Positions 9,197 to 17,828 of a stretch of DNA of 64,000 nt are shown piece after piece (within the stretch, counting starts at the first letter, position 1; every line of letters begins with the position of its first letter). Where the stretch lies: positions 236,925 to 300,924 of the forward strand of contig JAHFRU010000002.1 of the NCBI GenBank assembly GCA_023266115.1, in the 5' to 3' direction. The position numbers and the translations under genes were made by a program. Under the pieces are notes generated by a model. That model saw nothing but the letters and a program-made list of their open reading frames with translations, had not been told where the DNA came from and ran no database searches. The DNA comes from Gammaproteobacteria bacterium. Lineage in GTDB: Bacteria > Pseudomonadota > Gammaproteobacteria > VBWC01.

Positions 9197-9933
9197 AGCG
9201 TCTGATCGTGGGTCTGGTGCTGGTGTTTATGTTTGTGCCGGATTCGTTCGCGCAGCCCGGCATGACGGCGCTATCGGTGTCGACCGGTCCCGACGGTCAG
9301 CAAACGTACTCGTTGAGTATACAGGTGCTGATCTTCATGACCCTGCTGACGTTGCTACCGGCCGGGTTGATGATGATGACGTCGTTTACGCGCATCATTA
9401 TCGTGCTGGCGATTTTGCGGCAGGCGTTGGGCACGCAGCAGACGCCGACCAGTCAGACATTAATCGGCCTCGCGCTGTTCCTGAGCTTTTTCATCATGGC
9501 GCCGGTATTCGACCGCGTGTATCAGGACGCGGCCCGGCCGTATTTGAACGAGGAAATAACCATTCAGGACGCGCTGCAGCGGGCGAGTGATCCATTCAGG
9601 AAGTTTATGCTGGCCCAGACCCGCTCCAGTGATCTCGAACTGTTCGCCGGCATCGCCGGGCAAGCGGATATCGAGTCGCCCGACGGCGTGCCGTTTTCGA
9701 TGTTGGTGCCGTCGTTTGTGACCAGCGAACTCAAGACGGCGTTTCAGATCGGCTTTCTGATCTTCATTCCATTCCTGGTGATCGATCTGGTCGTCGCGAG
9801 TGCGCTGATGTCGATGGGCATGATGATGTTATCGCCGCTGATCATATCACTGCCGTTCAAGATCATGTTGTTCGTGCTCGTCGATGGGTGGGCGCTGATT
9901 ATCGGCACGCTGGCATCGAGTTTTTATGTGTAG
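9193..9933 (+). CDS. fliP: Flagellar export gate protein FliP
   Basis: FliP forms the core of the export gate with FliQ and FliR. The 246 residues begin with a cleavable-type signal (ends near DSFAQ), continue with the conserved [19 protein letters not shown] segment, and end with helices containing [20 protein letters not shown] and [20 protein letters not shown]. These are diagnostic for FliP/SctR. The start overlaps fliO by four bases. Length and motifs are normal. Confidence 0.97.
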   Translation: MKRLIVGLVLVFMFVPDSFAQPGMTALSVSTGPDGQQTYSLSIQVLIFMTLLTLLPAGLMMMTSFTRIIIVLAILRQALGTQQTPTSQTLIGLALFLSFFIMAPVFDRVYQDAARPYLNEEITIQDALQRASDPFRKFMLAQTRSSDLELFAGIAGQADIESPDGVPFSMLVPSFVTSELKTAFQIGFLIFIPFLVIDLVVASALMSMGMMMLSPLIISLPFKIMLFVLVDGWALIIGTLASSFYV

Positions 9934-9981
9934 GACGGGCCTTCCGGCGGGTCGCGGATATCAACCCGGAGTGACCGGCGG

Positions 9982-10251
9982 ATGACACCCGAAACCGTGT
10001 TGACCGTTGGCCAGGAGGCGCTGTATCTCACGCTGGTGCTGTGTTCGATCATTCTGTTGCCCGCGTTGCTGGTCGGACTGATCGTCAGCATGTTTCAGGC
10101 GGCGACGCAGATTAACGAGATGACGTTGAGTTTCATCCCGAAACTGATGGTCATATTCCTGGTGCTGATCGTTGCCGGCCCGATGATTCTGGGCATGATC
10201 GTTAACTACACACGGCGGCTGATCGAAAGCATTCCCGGGATGATTGGCTGA
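9982..10251 (+). CDS. fliQ: Flagellar export gate protein FliQ
   Basis: FliQ is a two-helix membrane subunit that wraps the FliP/FliR gate. The 89-residue product fits exactly, with two hydrophobic helices and the family motif VSMFQAATQINEMTLSFIPK between them. It lies 48 bases after fliP and 14 bases before fliR. CCGGAGTGACC precedes the ATG and serves as ribosome site. Confidence 0.96.
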   Translation: MTPETVLTVGQEALYLTLVLCSIILLPALLVGLIVSMFQAATQINEMTLSFIPKLMVIFLVLIVAGPMILGMIVNYTRRLIESIPGMIG

Positions 10252-10265
10252 CCGGGAATTCCGCC

Positions 10266-11039
10266 ATGGTGCTGACTCTCGAACAAATCACTGGCTGGAT
10301 CGGCGCCTTCCTGTGGCCGTTCTTCCGCATCGCGGCGCTGTTCAGTGTCGCGCCGGTCTTCAGCGCGCTTACAGTGCCGGTCAAAATCCGCCTTGGCCTG
10401 GCGATTGTGGTGACGCTCGCGGTGGCGCCGATGTTGCCGCCGGGCCCGGCCGTCGGTCCGTTAAGCAGTGACGGCATACTTATCGTTATACACCAGATAT
10501 TAATCGGGTTGGCGATGGGATTCGCGCTGCGTCTGGTATTTGATGCGCTGGCTAACGGTGGCCAGATCATCGGCATGTCGATGGGCCTCGGCTTCGCCTC
10601 GATGAACGATCCGCAGCACGGGGTGTCGGTGCCGGTATTGAGTCACTTTTTCACTCTTTTCGCAACGCTGCTGTTTCTTTCCCTGGATGGACACCTCGTG
10701 TTGCTCGGCGTGCTGGTCAACAGCTTCGATACGTTGCCGGTGTCGGCTACCGGAATCACGCTGGCGAGTCTCTGGGACCTGGTACTCTGGGGCGGGTGGC
10801 TGTTTTCGGGGGCAGTGCTGATTGCATTGCCGGCGACCGCGGCGATGCTCGTGGTTCACATTGCGTTTGGCGTGATGTCACGCGCGTCGCCACAGCTGAA
10901 TATTTTCGTCATCGGGTTCCCCATCACGCTGCTGGTGGGATTCGTTGTGATGGCAATCTCGCTACCGAGCTTGCTGCCGCAGTTGACCGCCTTGCTGGAC
11001 AATGCGTTTGGTCTCGCGCGTCATATCGGTGGAGGCTAG
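10266..11039 (+). CDS. fliR: Flagellar export gate protein FliR
   Basis: FliR is the single-copy subunit that closes the FliP/Q/R export gate. The 257-residue product is strongly hydrophobic with about six to eight membrane segments. It carries characteristic stretches such as FRIAALFSVAPVFSALTVPV, GFASMNDPQHGVSVPVLSHF and MSRASPQLNIFVIGFPITLL. The gene sits between fliQ and flhB, seven bases before the latter. The assignment is firm. Confidence 0.96.
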   Translation: MVLTLEQITGWIGAFLWPFFRIAALFSVAPVFSALTVPVKIRLGLAIVVTLAVAPMLPPGPAVGPLSSDGILIVIHQILIGLAMGFALRLVFDALANGGQIIGMSMGLGFASMNDPQHGVSVPVLSHFFTLFATLLFLSLDGHLVLLGVLVNSFDTLPVSATGITLASLWDLVLWGGWLFSGAVLIALPATAAMLVVHIAFGVMSRASPQLNIFVIGFPITLLVGFVVMAISLPSLLPQLTALLDNAFGLARHIGGG

Positions 11040-11045
11040 CGGGCC

Positions 11046-12173
11046 ATGGCCGAGAATCCCGCCCAGGAAAAGACCGAAGAACCCACGGCCAAGCGCGTCA
11101 AGGAATCGCGTGACAAGGGGCAGATTGCGCGATCGCGCGATCTGAACACGATGACCGTACTGGTGGTGGCGGCAGGAGGCTTTTTTTTTCTGGGCGCTGG
11201 CATGATCGACGGGCTGCTGGCGATCATGCGCGATCACTTCGTGCTGGACCGCAGCGAGGTTTTTGATGAAAGCGCGATGCTCAATGGCACCTACCGGGCG
11301 ATAGCCGACGGTATCCGGGCACTGGTGCCATTCCTGTTGTTGATGCTGTTCGCGGCGCTGGTTGCGCCGCTCGCGCTCGGCGGCTGGTCGTTCAGTATGC
11401 AATCGCTGGCCTTCAAATCGGAAAAGCTCAATCCCATCGAGGGCATGAAGAAAATATTCTCGGTCCGCGGACTGGTGGAGATGCTCAAGGCGCTGGCCAA
11501 GTTCGTGTTGCTGTCCGGGGCGTTGGTGTTGCTGTTGTGGCATGAGGCCGGCGATTTTCTGAAACTTGGCAGCATGTCCGTGGAAGCGGGAGTCGCCGGC
11601 ATCGGTAATCTGCTCTCCTGGTCGTTGCTGTTGTTGAGTGCGACGCTGATCTTCGTTGCGGCGATCGACGTGCCTTTTCAGCTGTGGGATCACGCCAAGC
11701 AGATGCGCATGACCCGCCAGGAAATCAAGGACGAACACAAGGAAACGGAAGGCAGTCCCGAGGTGCGGGGCCGGGTGCGAACATTGCAACGCGAAATCGC
11801 ACGCCGGCGCATGATGGCCGAGGTACCGAGGGCCGATGTGGTGGTGACCAACCCGAGTCACTATGCCGTGGCGTTACGTTACGACCAGAAGACGATGCGC
11901 GCGCCGATCGTGGTCGCCTCGGGTGGGGATCTGATTGCCGCGCAGATCCGCCACGTCGCGATTCAGTACAACATACCCATCCTGTCGGCGCCGCCGTTGG
12001 CGCGCGCGCTGTTCTTCAGTACCGAGATCAATCACCCGATTCCGACCGGACTCTACCTGGCCGTGGCGCAGGTGCTGGCATACGTATTCCAGCTGCGCGC
12101 CAGGCCGCGCCGGAACCGGCGGCCGGTGGTGATGGATGATCTGCCGATACCCGACGATTTGCGGCACGATTGA
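11046..12173 (+). CDS. flhB: Flagellar export switch protein FlhB
   Basis: FlhB is the export-gate component whose cytoplasmic domain self-cleaves to switch substrates from rod/hook to filament. The 375 residues start with the typical QEKTEEPTAKRVKESRDKGQ, have four membrane helices, and end in the cytoplasmic domain. The self-cleavage site, NPTH in most homologues, reads NPSH here (VVVTNPSHYAVALRY); the Asn-Pro bond that is cut is kept. Codons 46-48 are a run of nine T bases at 11181-11189. The stop overlaps the first possible flhA start. Confidence 0.96.
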   Translation: MAENPAQEKTEEPTAKRVKESRDKGQIARSRDLNTMTVLVVAAGGFFFLGAGMIDGLLAIMRDHFVLDRSEVFDESAMLNGTYRAIADGIRALVPFLLLMLFAALVAPLALGGWSFSMQSLAFKSEKLNPIEGMKKIFSVRGLVEMLKALAKFVLLSGALVLLLWHEAGDFLKLGSMSVEAGVAGIGNLLSWSLLLLSATLIFVAAIDVPFQLWDHAKQMRMTRQEIKDEHKETEGSPEVRGRVRTLQREIARRRMMAEVPRADVVVTNPSHYAVALRYDQKTMRAPIVVASGGDLIAAQIRHVAIQYNIPILSAPPLARALFFSTEINHPIPTGLYLAVAQVLAYVFQLRARPRRNRRPVVMDDLPIPDDLRHD

Positions 12174-12217
12174 CGGGTTACAACGGACCGATACAGAACC
12201 ATGCAAGAGGAACGATC

Positions 12218-14317
12218 ATGGCACAGGTAGCACTCCCGTCAAACGCAGGTGACATCGCCCGCATCGGTCTGGGCGCGCCTTTGCTGCTGTTCGCGCTGCT
12301 GGCGATGCTGGTCGTGCCGTTGAGTCCGTTTGTGCTGGATGTGTTGTTCACCTTCAACATTTCTCTGGCACTGGTGGTGATACTCGCCGGTGTTTACAGC
12401 AGGCGGCCGCTGGATTTCGCGGCGTTTCCGACAGTGCTGCTACTGGCGACACTGCTACGGCTCGCACTGAATATCGCCTCTACCAGGGTGGTTCTGCTGA
12501 ATGGTCACAGCGGTACAAACGCGGCAGGCCAGGTTATCGAGGCGTTCGGCGAGTTCGTTATCGGTGGCAACTATACGGTTGGTCTGGTGGTATTCGCGAT
12601 TCTGGTGATCATCAACTTCGTGGTCGTGACCAAGGGCGCCGGGCGCATATCGGAAGTGACGGCGCGGTTCACGCTGGACGCGATGCCCGGCAAGCAAATG
12701 GCCATAGACGCCGATTTGAACGCCGGCCTTATCGACCAGGAAACCGCCAAGACCCGGCGCTCCGAAATCGCGCGTGAAGCGGACTTCTACGGCGCGATGG
12801 ACGGTGCCAGCAAGTTCGTACGCGGCGACGCCGTTGCCGGCATCCTGATTCTGTTTATCAATCTCATCGGCGGTGTGTCGATCGGTCTGGCGCAGCATGG
12901 CATGGGATTCGCCGACGCAATGCGCACCTACTCGCTGTTAACGATAGGTGACGGTCTGGTCGCCCAGATTCCCGCGCTGGTGCTATCGACATCGGCGGCC
13001 ATCATGGTGACGCGCATGTCGAGCGCGCACGACATGGGCAAGGACATCCTGATGCAGCTGTTCGCCAGTCCGAAGGCGCTGGCCGTTACCGGCGCGATTA
13101 TCGGCGGGATGGGACTGGTGCCGGGCATGCCGAATCTGGTGTTCCTGACGCTCGGCGGGTTGTGCGGCGGCGGTGCCTATCTGATCGGGCAGAAGCAGCA
13201 GGTGGCCGCCCAACAGTCCGTCAAGGAGGCCGTCGTTGCGCCGGCACCGGTGACACGCGACCTGAGTTGGGACGACGTCACTCCGATTGACCCGGTCGGT
13301 CTTGAGGTGGGCTACCGGTTGATACCGATGGTGGACAAGAACCAGGGCGGCCAGCTGCTGGGGCGGATCAAGGGCGTGCGCAAGAAACTCACGCAGGATC
13401 TCGGCTTCCTGATTCCGGCGGTTCATATCCGCGACAATCTCGATCTCGCGCCGAACGGGTATCGCGTCACCCTGCTCGGCGTCGTGGTGGGTGAAGCGGA
13501 GATCTATCCGGATCGGGACCTCGCGATCAATCCCGGCCAGGTGTTCGGCACGGTGGCTGGTATGGACGCGCGTGATCCGACCTTCGGCCTGGAAGCGAAG
13601 TGGATCGAACCGTTACTGCGCGAACAGGCGCAAACGATGGGCTACACGGTGGTCGATGCCAGCACGGTCATCGCGACGCATCTCAGCCACCTGATACAGA
13701 CGCATGCGCACGAACTGCTCGGGCGGGAAGAGCTGCAGCAGCTGCTCGACACGCTGGCCAAAGCGGCGCCGAAAATGGTGGAAGACCTGGTGCCCGACAC
13801 GGTGCCGCGCGGCGTGGTGCTGCGGGTACTGAAGAATCTGCTGGAGGAAGGCGTATCGATACGCGATATGCGTACGATCGCCGGGACGTTGGCGGAACAC
13901 GGCGTGAAGAGTCAAGACCCCGCCGTGTTGACCGCCGCAGTGCGCGTCGCGCTGGGCCGTTCAATTATTCAAAATATCAATAACATAGGGCGGGAACTGC
14001 CAGTGATTACACTGGACCCGGAGCTGGAACAGTTATTGCAAAACTCCATTCAGGGTACGGGTGACGCGGCGGCACTGGAACCCGGGCTGGCAGACAGGAT
14101 TCACAGGACCCTGGCGGATATCGTTCAGCGCCAGGAGGCGGCCGGAGAGCCGGCGGTACTGCTGGTATCGGCGCCGATCAGAACCCTGCTGGCGCGGTTT
14201 GTACGGTTCAGCATACCGAGTTTGCAAGTGCTGTCGTACAACGAAATACCGGATAACAAACGCATCCGCGTGATCGCGAGCGTCGGCAACAACAAGACAC
14301 TGAACGATGTCGCATAA
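12218..14317 (+). CDS. flhA: Flagellar export gate protein FlhA
   Basis: FlhA forms the nonameric ring that receives chaperone-substrate complexes and couples export to the proton gradient. The 699-residue product has about eight N-terminal membrane helices with the conserved FHIPEP-type region (TVLLLATLLRLALNIASTRV; GRISEVTARFTLDAMPGKQM) and a large cytoplasmic domain. I chose ATG 12218 because AAGAGGAACG precedes it; ATG 12170 would overlap flhB and add 16 non-conserved residues. flhF follows after 61 bases. Confidence 0.96.
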   Translation: MAQVALPSNAGDIARIGLGAPLLLFALLAMLVVPLSPFVLDVLFTFNISLALVVILAGVYSRRPLDFAAFPTVLLLATLLRLALNIASTRVVLLNGHSGTNAAGQVIEAFGEFVIGGNYTVGLVVFAILVIINFVVVTKGAGRISEVTARFTLDAMPGKQMAIDADLNAGLIDQETAKTRRSEIAREADFYGAMDGASKFVRGDAVAGILILFINLIGGVSIGLAQHGMGFADAMRTYSLLTIGDGLVAQIPALVLSTSAAIMVTRMSSAHDMGKDILMQLFASPKALAVTGAIIGGMGLVPGMPNLVFLTLGGLCGGGAYLIGQKQQVAAQQSVKEAVVAPAPVTRDLSWDDVTPIDPVGLEVGYRLIPMVDKNQGGQLLGRIKGVRKKLTQDLGFLIPAVHIRDNLDLAPNGYRVTLLGVVVGEAEIYPDRDLAINPGQVFGTVAGMDARDPTFGLEAKWIEPLLREQAQTMGYTVVDASTVIATHLSHLIQTHAHELLGREELQQLLDTLAKAAPKMVEDLVPDTVPRGVVLRVLKNLLEEGVSIRDMRTIAGTLAEHGVKSQDPAVLTAAVRVALGRSIIQNINNIGRELPVITLDPELEQLLQNSIQGTGDAAALEPGLADRIHRTLADIVQRQEAAGEPAVLLVSAPIRTLLARFVRFSIPSLQVLSYNEIPDNKRIRVIASVGNNKTLNDVA

Positions 14318-14378
14318 GGCGCGGCAACGGCAGCAGACGGACATGGTGTTAACGCAGGCAGCTTTCGAGACCAATTGA

Positions 14379-15671
14379 ATGAAAGTAAAACGCTTCTTCG
14401 GTGCAGATATTCGCGCAGCGCTGCGTCAGGTGCGCCACGAGCTGGGCCCGGACGCGGTGATTCTTTCCAATCGTGCGATCGACAACGGCATCGAGATCGT
14501 CGCCGCGACCGACTACAGTGAAAGCGCGTTGGGACAGATCGCGGCTCTGCAACCGTCGCGTGACGATCAGCCCGCGAAGGTCAAGCCGGATCAGGTAACG
14601 CTCTCGGGCAAAAGGCCGGTGGCGCCGCAGCCGGTGAATCGGCCGAAGCCATCCGCGGTACCGCAGCCCGGCGACAGTGTCACCGCCGGACCGCCCCAGC
14701 CACCGGTAAGCCCCGGCATCGTCTGGACCCAGGATCCGGTACTGACGGAGATGCGACGCGAGATCAAGACGCTGCGTGGCTTGATGGAAAATCACTTTTC
14801 GGCGCTGGCCTGGGAGGAGTACGGCAGGCTGCATCCGCTGAAGGTCGACCTGCTGCGGCGCCTGATGCGCCTCGGACTGGGGATGGCGCTGTCAGAGAAG
14901 GTCGCTGACGCCGTCAAGACGACCGACGATATTGACCATTGCTGGCGCGCCGCGCTGGGAGTGCTCGCCGACATGGTGCCGGAGTCTGACATTGATCTGA
15001 TGAATCACGGTGGGTTGGTCGCACTGGTCGGTCCCACCGGTGTTGGCAAGACCACGACGCTTGCCAAACTCGCCGCCCGTTTCGCGTTGCGTCACGGGGC
15101 GCGACAGGTGGCCCTGATCAGTACCGATGAGTTTCGCATCGGCGCCCATGAACAGGTCCGTATCTACGGCAGAATTCTTAACATACCGGTACGTACGGTC
15201 AGTACAGCGGACGAACTGGAAACCGCGCTTGCCGAATTTTCCGACCGGCGGCTGGTGTTGATTGACACGGCAGGCATCGGCCAGCGTAACAGCGGGATCA
15301 CCGGGCAGTTGCGGGTACTCGAAGGCGGCTTACGTAAACTGAAGACCTGTCTGGTGATGTCGGCAACCACGCACCGTACCGGTTTGCTCGAAATCGTGGA
15401 TGCGTTCCGCTTCATCAATCCGAGTGCCTGCATCCTGACCAAACTCGACGAAACCACCCAGTTGGGCGGCGTGCTCAGCACGCTGATCGCTTCCGCCCTG
15501 CCGGCCGCGTACCTGTGCGACGGGCAGCGGGTGCCGGAGGATATACACACGGCGCGCAAACATAATCTCGTCAGCCAGTGCGTCGCAATCGCCCAGAATA
15601 TCGCTGATAAATATCAGGAGGAAGCGACGGTGCTGTCTTTTTCAGGGGCGACATCCAATGCCGGCGTCTAG
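14379..15671 (+). CDS. flhF: Flagellar biosynthesis GTPase FlhF
   Basis: FlhF is the SRP-type GTPase that places the flagellum at the cell pole. The 430 residues begin with the family signature MKVKRFFGADIRAALRQV, followed by a Pro-rich B domain, an N domain and the G domain. The P-loop is GPTGVGKTTTLAKLAARF (about 218-235), with IDTAGIGQRN (about 294) and TKLDETTQLGG (about 353) completing the nucleotide site. It overlaps flhG by 14 bases, and the pair sets polar flagellar number and location. Confidence 0.96.
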   Translation: MKVKRFFGADIRAALRQVRHELGPDAVILSNRAIDNGIEIVAATDYSESALGQIAALQPSRDDQPAKVKPDQVTLSGKRPVAPQPVNRPKPSAVPQPGDSVTAGPPQPPVSPGIVWTQDPVLTEMRREIKTLRGLMENHFSALAWEEYGRLHPLKVDLLRRLMRLGLGMALSEKVADAVKTTDDIDHCWRAALGVLADMVPESDIDLMNHGGLVALVGPTGVGKTTTLAKLAARFALRHGARQVALISTDEFRIGAHEQVRIYGRILNIPVRTVSTADELETALAEFSDRRLVLIDTAGIGQRNSGITGQLRVLEGGLRKLKTCLVMSATTHRTGLLEIVDAFRFINPSACILTKLDETTQLGGVLSTLIASALPAAYLCDGQRVPEDIHTARKHNLVSQCVAIAQNIADKYQEEATVLSFSGATSNAGV

Positions 15672-16545
15672 TCTCAAGCAGGATCAGGCGACCGGGCTGC
15701 GTACCATGACGCGACCAAAACCGGTGCGGGTAATCGCCGTTACCAGCGGCAAGGGTGGTGTCGGCAAGACCAATGTTTCGGTAAATCTGGCGGTGTCGAT
15801 GGCCGATGCCGGCAAGCGGGTGCTGCTGTTCGACGCCGACCTCGGGTTGGCCAACGTCGACGTGATACTGGGGCTGCGTGCGCAGTACACGCTGCAGCAC
15901 GTCATCAACGGCGATCGTACGCTCGAAGAAATCCTCATCGAAGGGCCGTCCGGATTGAAGATAGTCCCGGCGGCGTCAGGCGTCGCCGGCATGGCCGACC
16001 TGTCGCCTGCACAGCATGCCGGCCTGATACATGCATTCGGCGAGCTGACCTTTCCGGTCGACACGCTGTTGATCGACACGGCAGCAGGAATTTCCGATGG
16101 CGTAATCAGCCTGATCAAGGCCGCACAGGATGTGCTGGTCGTGGTCTGCGATGAGCCGGCGTCTATCACCGACGCCTATGCGATGATCAAACTATTGAAT
16201 CGCGAGCACGGTATACACCGTTTCCGCGTGGTCGCGAACATGGCGTTAAGTGCCAGGGAAGGGCAGGACCTGTTTAAAAAACTGGTCAGAGTGACGGACC
16301 GCTTTCTGGACGTCACGCTCGACTTCATGGGCACTGTTCCCTACGACGAGTATCTGCGCAAGGCAATACAACGGCAGCGCGCCGTTGTCGATGCCTACCC
16401 GCGCAGTAAATCGGCGGTAGCCTTCAAGAACCTGGCACAGAAAACGGACAGCTGGCCTGCGCCGACTGCCGCCGGGGGGCGTCTCGAATTCTTTGTTGAG
16501 AGACTGATACAGGCAAGTCAATTAGCCGAGGCATCTGGACTATGA
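15658..16545 (+). CDS. flhG: Flagellar number regulator FlhG/FleN (MinD-like ATPase)
   Basis: FlhG (FleN) is a MinD-family ATPase that limits flagellar number by restraining FlhF and the FleQ-type activator. The 295 residues contain the deviant Walker A loop (SGKGGVGKTNVSVNLA, about residues 31-46), the switch segment FDADLGLANVDVILGL and IDTAAGISDGVI. The ATG overlaps the end of flhF, and the stop overlaps the fliA start by four bases. The first 20 or so residues form the segment that contacts FlhF in homologues (role inferred). Confidence 0.94.
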   Translation: MPASSLKQDQATGLRTMTRPKPVRVIAVTSGKGGVGKTNVSVNLAVSMADAGKRVLLFDADLGLANVDVILGLRAQYTLQHVINGDRTLEEILIEGPSGLKIVPAASGVAGMADLSPAQHAGLIHAFGELTFPVDTLLIDTAAGISDGVISLIKAAQDVLVVVCDEPASITDAYAMIKLLNREHGIHRFRVVANMALSAREGQDLFKKLVRVTDRFLDVTLDFMGTVPYDEYLRKAIQRQRAVVDAYPRSKSAVAFKNLAQKTDSWPAPTAAGGRLEFFVERLIQASQLAEASGL

Positions 16546-17279
16546 ACGGAGCAGCGATGTACGTGTCTATGAAAACCGATGACAACATGGATGATGATCT
16601 CGTAACCAGACACGCGCCGCTGGTGAAGCGGATTGCGTACCATCTGATCAGCCGCTTGCCACCGAATGTTCAGGCGGACGATCTGATTCAAGCCGGCATG
16701 ATCGGCCTGCTCGAAGCGTCGCGGAATTATGACGCGACCCAGGGTGCGAGCTTCGAAACCTATGCCGGTATCCGCATACGCGGCGCGATGCTCGACGAGA
16801 TACGCAAGGGCGATTGGGTGCCGCGATCGGTACACCGCCGGGCACGCGAGATGGCGGAGGCGGTGCGTAAGGTCGAAAACCTGACCGGGCGTGACGCACG
16901 CGATCATGAGATCGCCGATGAGATGGGCCTGGAACTGGCCAGCTATCACAAGATACTCCAGGACGTCAGCGGCCACCGGGTTCTGAGCTTCGAGGACCTG
17001 GGGATCGACGATGGTGGCATCGGCGACGCTTTCCCCGACGGGGCGACGAATCCCTATGAGGGCCTGGAAAGGGCCGACTTCAAGAAGGCACTGGCGGATG
17101 CAATCTCCGGCCTGCCTGAACGGGAGCGCCTCGTGCTGACCTTGTATTACGACGAAGAAATGAATTTGCGGGAGATCGGCGCCGTTATAGGGGTCAGCGA
17201 ATCGCGCATCAGCCAGATTCACAGCCAGGCGCTGATTCGCCTGCAGGCGCGCCTGAAAAACTGGGCGTTACGAGACTAA
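16542..17279 (+). CDS. fliA: RNA polymerase sigma factor FliA (sigma-28)
   Basis: FliA directs transcription of late flagellar and chemotaxis genes. The 245-residue product shows sigma region 2 (HAPLVKRIAYHLISRLPPNV and DDLIQAGMIGLLEA), region 3 and region 4 with ALADAISGLPERERLVLTLY and the helix-turn-helix NLREIGAVIGVSESRISQIH. The gene is coupled to flhG. A matching FliA-type promoter is seen at 4445-4471 and a weaker one at 28937-28963. ATG 16542 is used; later Met codons exist at residues 6 and 10. Confidence 0.96.
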   Translation: MNGAAMYVSMKTDDNMDDDLVTRHAPLVKRIAYHLISRLPPNVQADDLIQAGMIGLLEASRNYDATQGASFETYAGIRIRGAMLDEIRKGDWVPRSVHRRAREMAEAVRKVENLTGRDARDHEIADEMGLELASYHKILQDVSGHRVLSFEDLGIDDGGIGDAFPDGATNPYEGLERADFKKALADAISGLPERERLVLTLYYDEEMNLREIGAVIGVSESRISQIHSQALIRLQARLKNWALRD

Positions 17280-17303
17280 AAAAGCGGCGACTGGTGACTA
17301 ACA

Positions 17304-17696
17304 ATGGCTCTCGATAAGGATATCAAGATCTTGATCGTCGATGACTTTGCGACGATGCGCCGAATAATAAAAAATCTGTTGCGGGACCTAGGTTTCGAGA
17401 ACACCGACGAGGCGGAGGACGGCGCCAAGGCACTGCCGAAGCTACAGAACGGCGACTACAAGTTCGTTATCACTGACTGGAACATGCCGGCGATGCCCGG
17501 CATCGAGCTGCTGAAGGCGATTCGTGCCGACCGGCGGTTGCAGGCGCTGCCGGTGCTGATGGTGACGGCGGAACAGCGCCGCGAACAGATCGTCGAGGCC
17601 GCGGAGGCCGGCGTCAACGGCTACATCGTCAAGCCGTTCACGGCAGCCATGCTCAAGGAAAAAATTGAACGGATATTCGAGCGGATGGAGAACTGA
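17304..17696 (+). CDS. cheY: Chemotaxis response regulator CheY
   Basis: CheY is the diffusible receiver that, once phosphorylated by CheA, binds FliM and changes motor rotation. The 130 residues form a single receiver domain with the acidic pair ([11 protein letters not shown]), the phosphorylation Asp in VITDWNMP (about 58), the Thr of MVTAE and the Lys of VKPF. It starts 24 bases after fliA. Unlike in Pseudomonas, no cheZ follows; the next 132 bases lead directly to cheA. Confidence 0.97.
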   Translation: MALDKDIKILIVDDFATMRRIIKNLLRDLGFENTDEAEDGAKALPKLQNGDYKFVITDWNMPAMPGIELLKAIRADRRLQALPVLMVTAEQRREQIVEAAEAGVNGYIVKPFTAAMLKEKIERIFERMEN

Positions 17697-17828
17697 GCAG
17701 CGCTAGTTCCGGACGGCAGTAGTGATGGTGACCGGCAACGAGTGCGAAGCGCACGAGATTCGAATAACGGCAGCCCGCGCGGTGCGGGCGCCGGTGTTGC
17801 CGGAACGCTGGAGAAGAAGGTTGATTTT

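Noticed and set aside
17290..17316. TAAA-N15-GACTAACA before cheY as a FliA promoter
   Set aside because: The -10 matches the consensus poorly; the gene is probably read from upstream.
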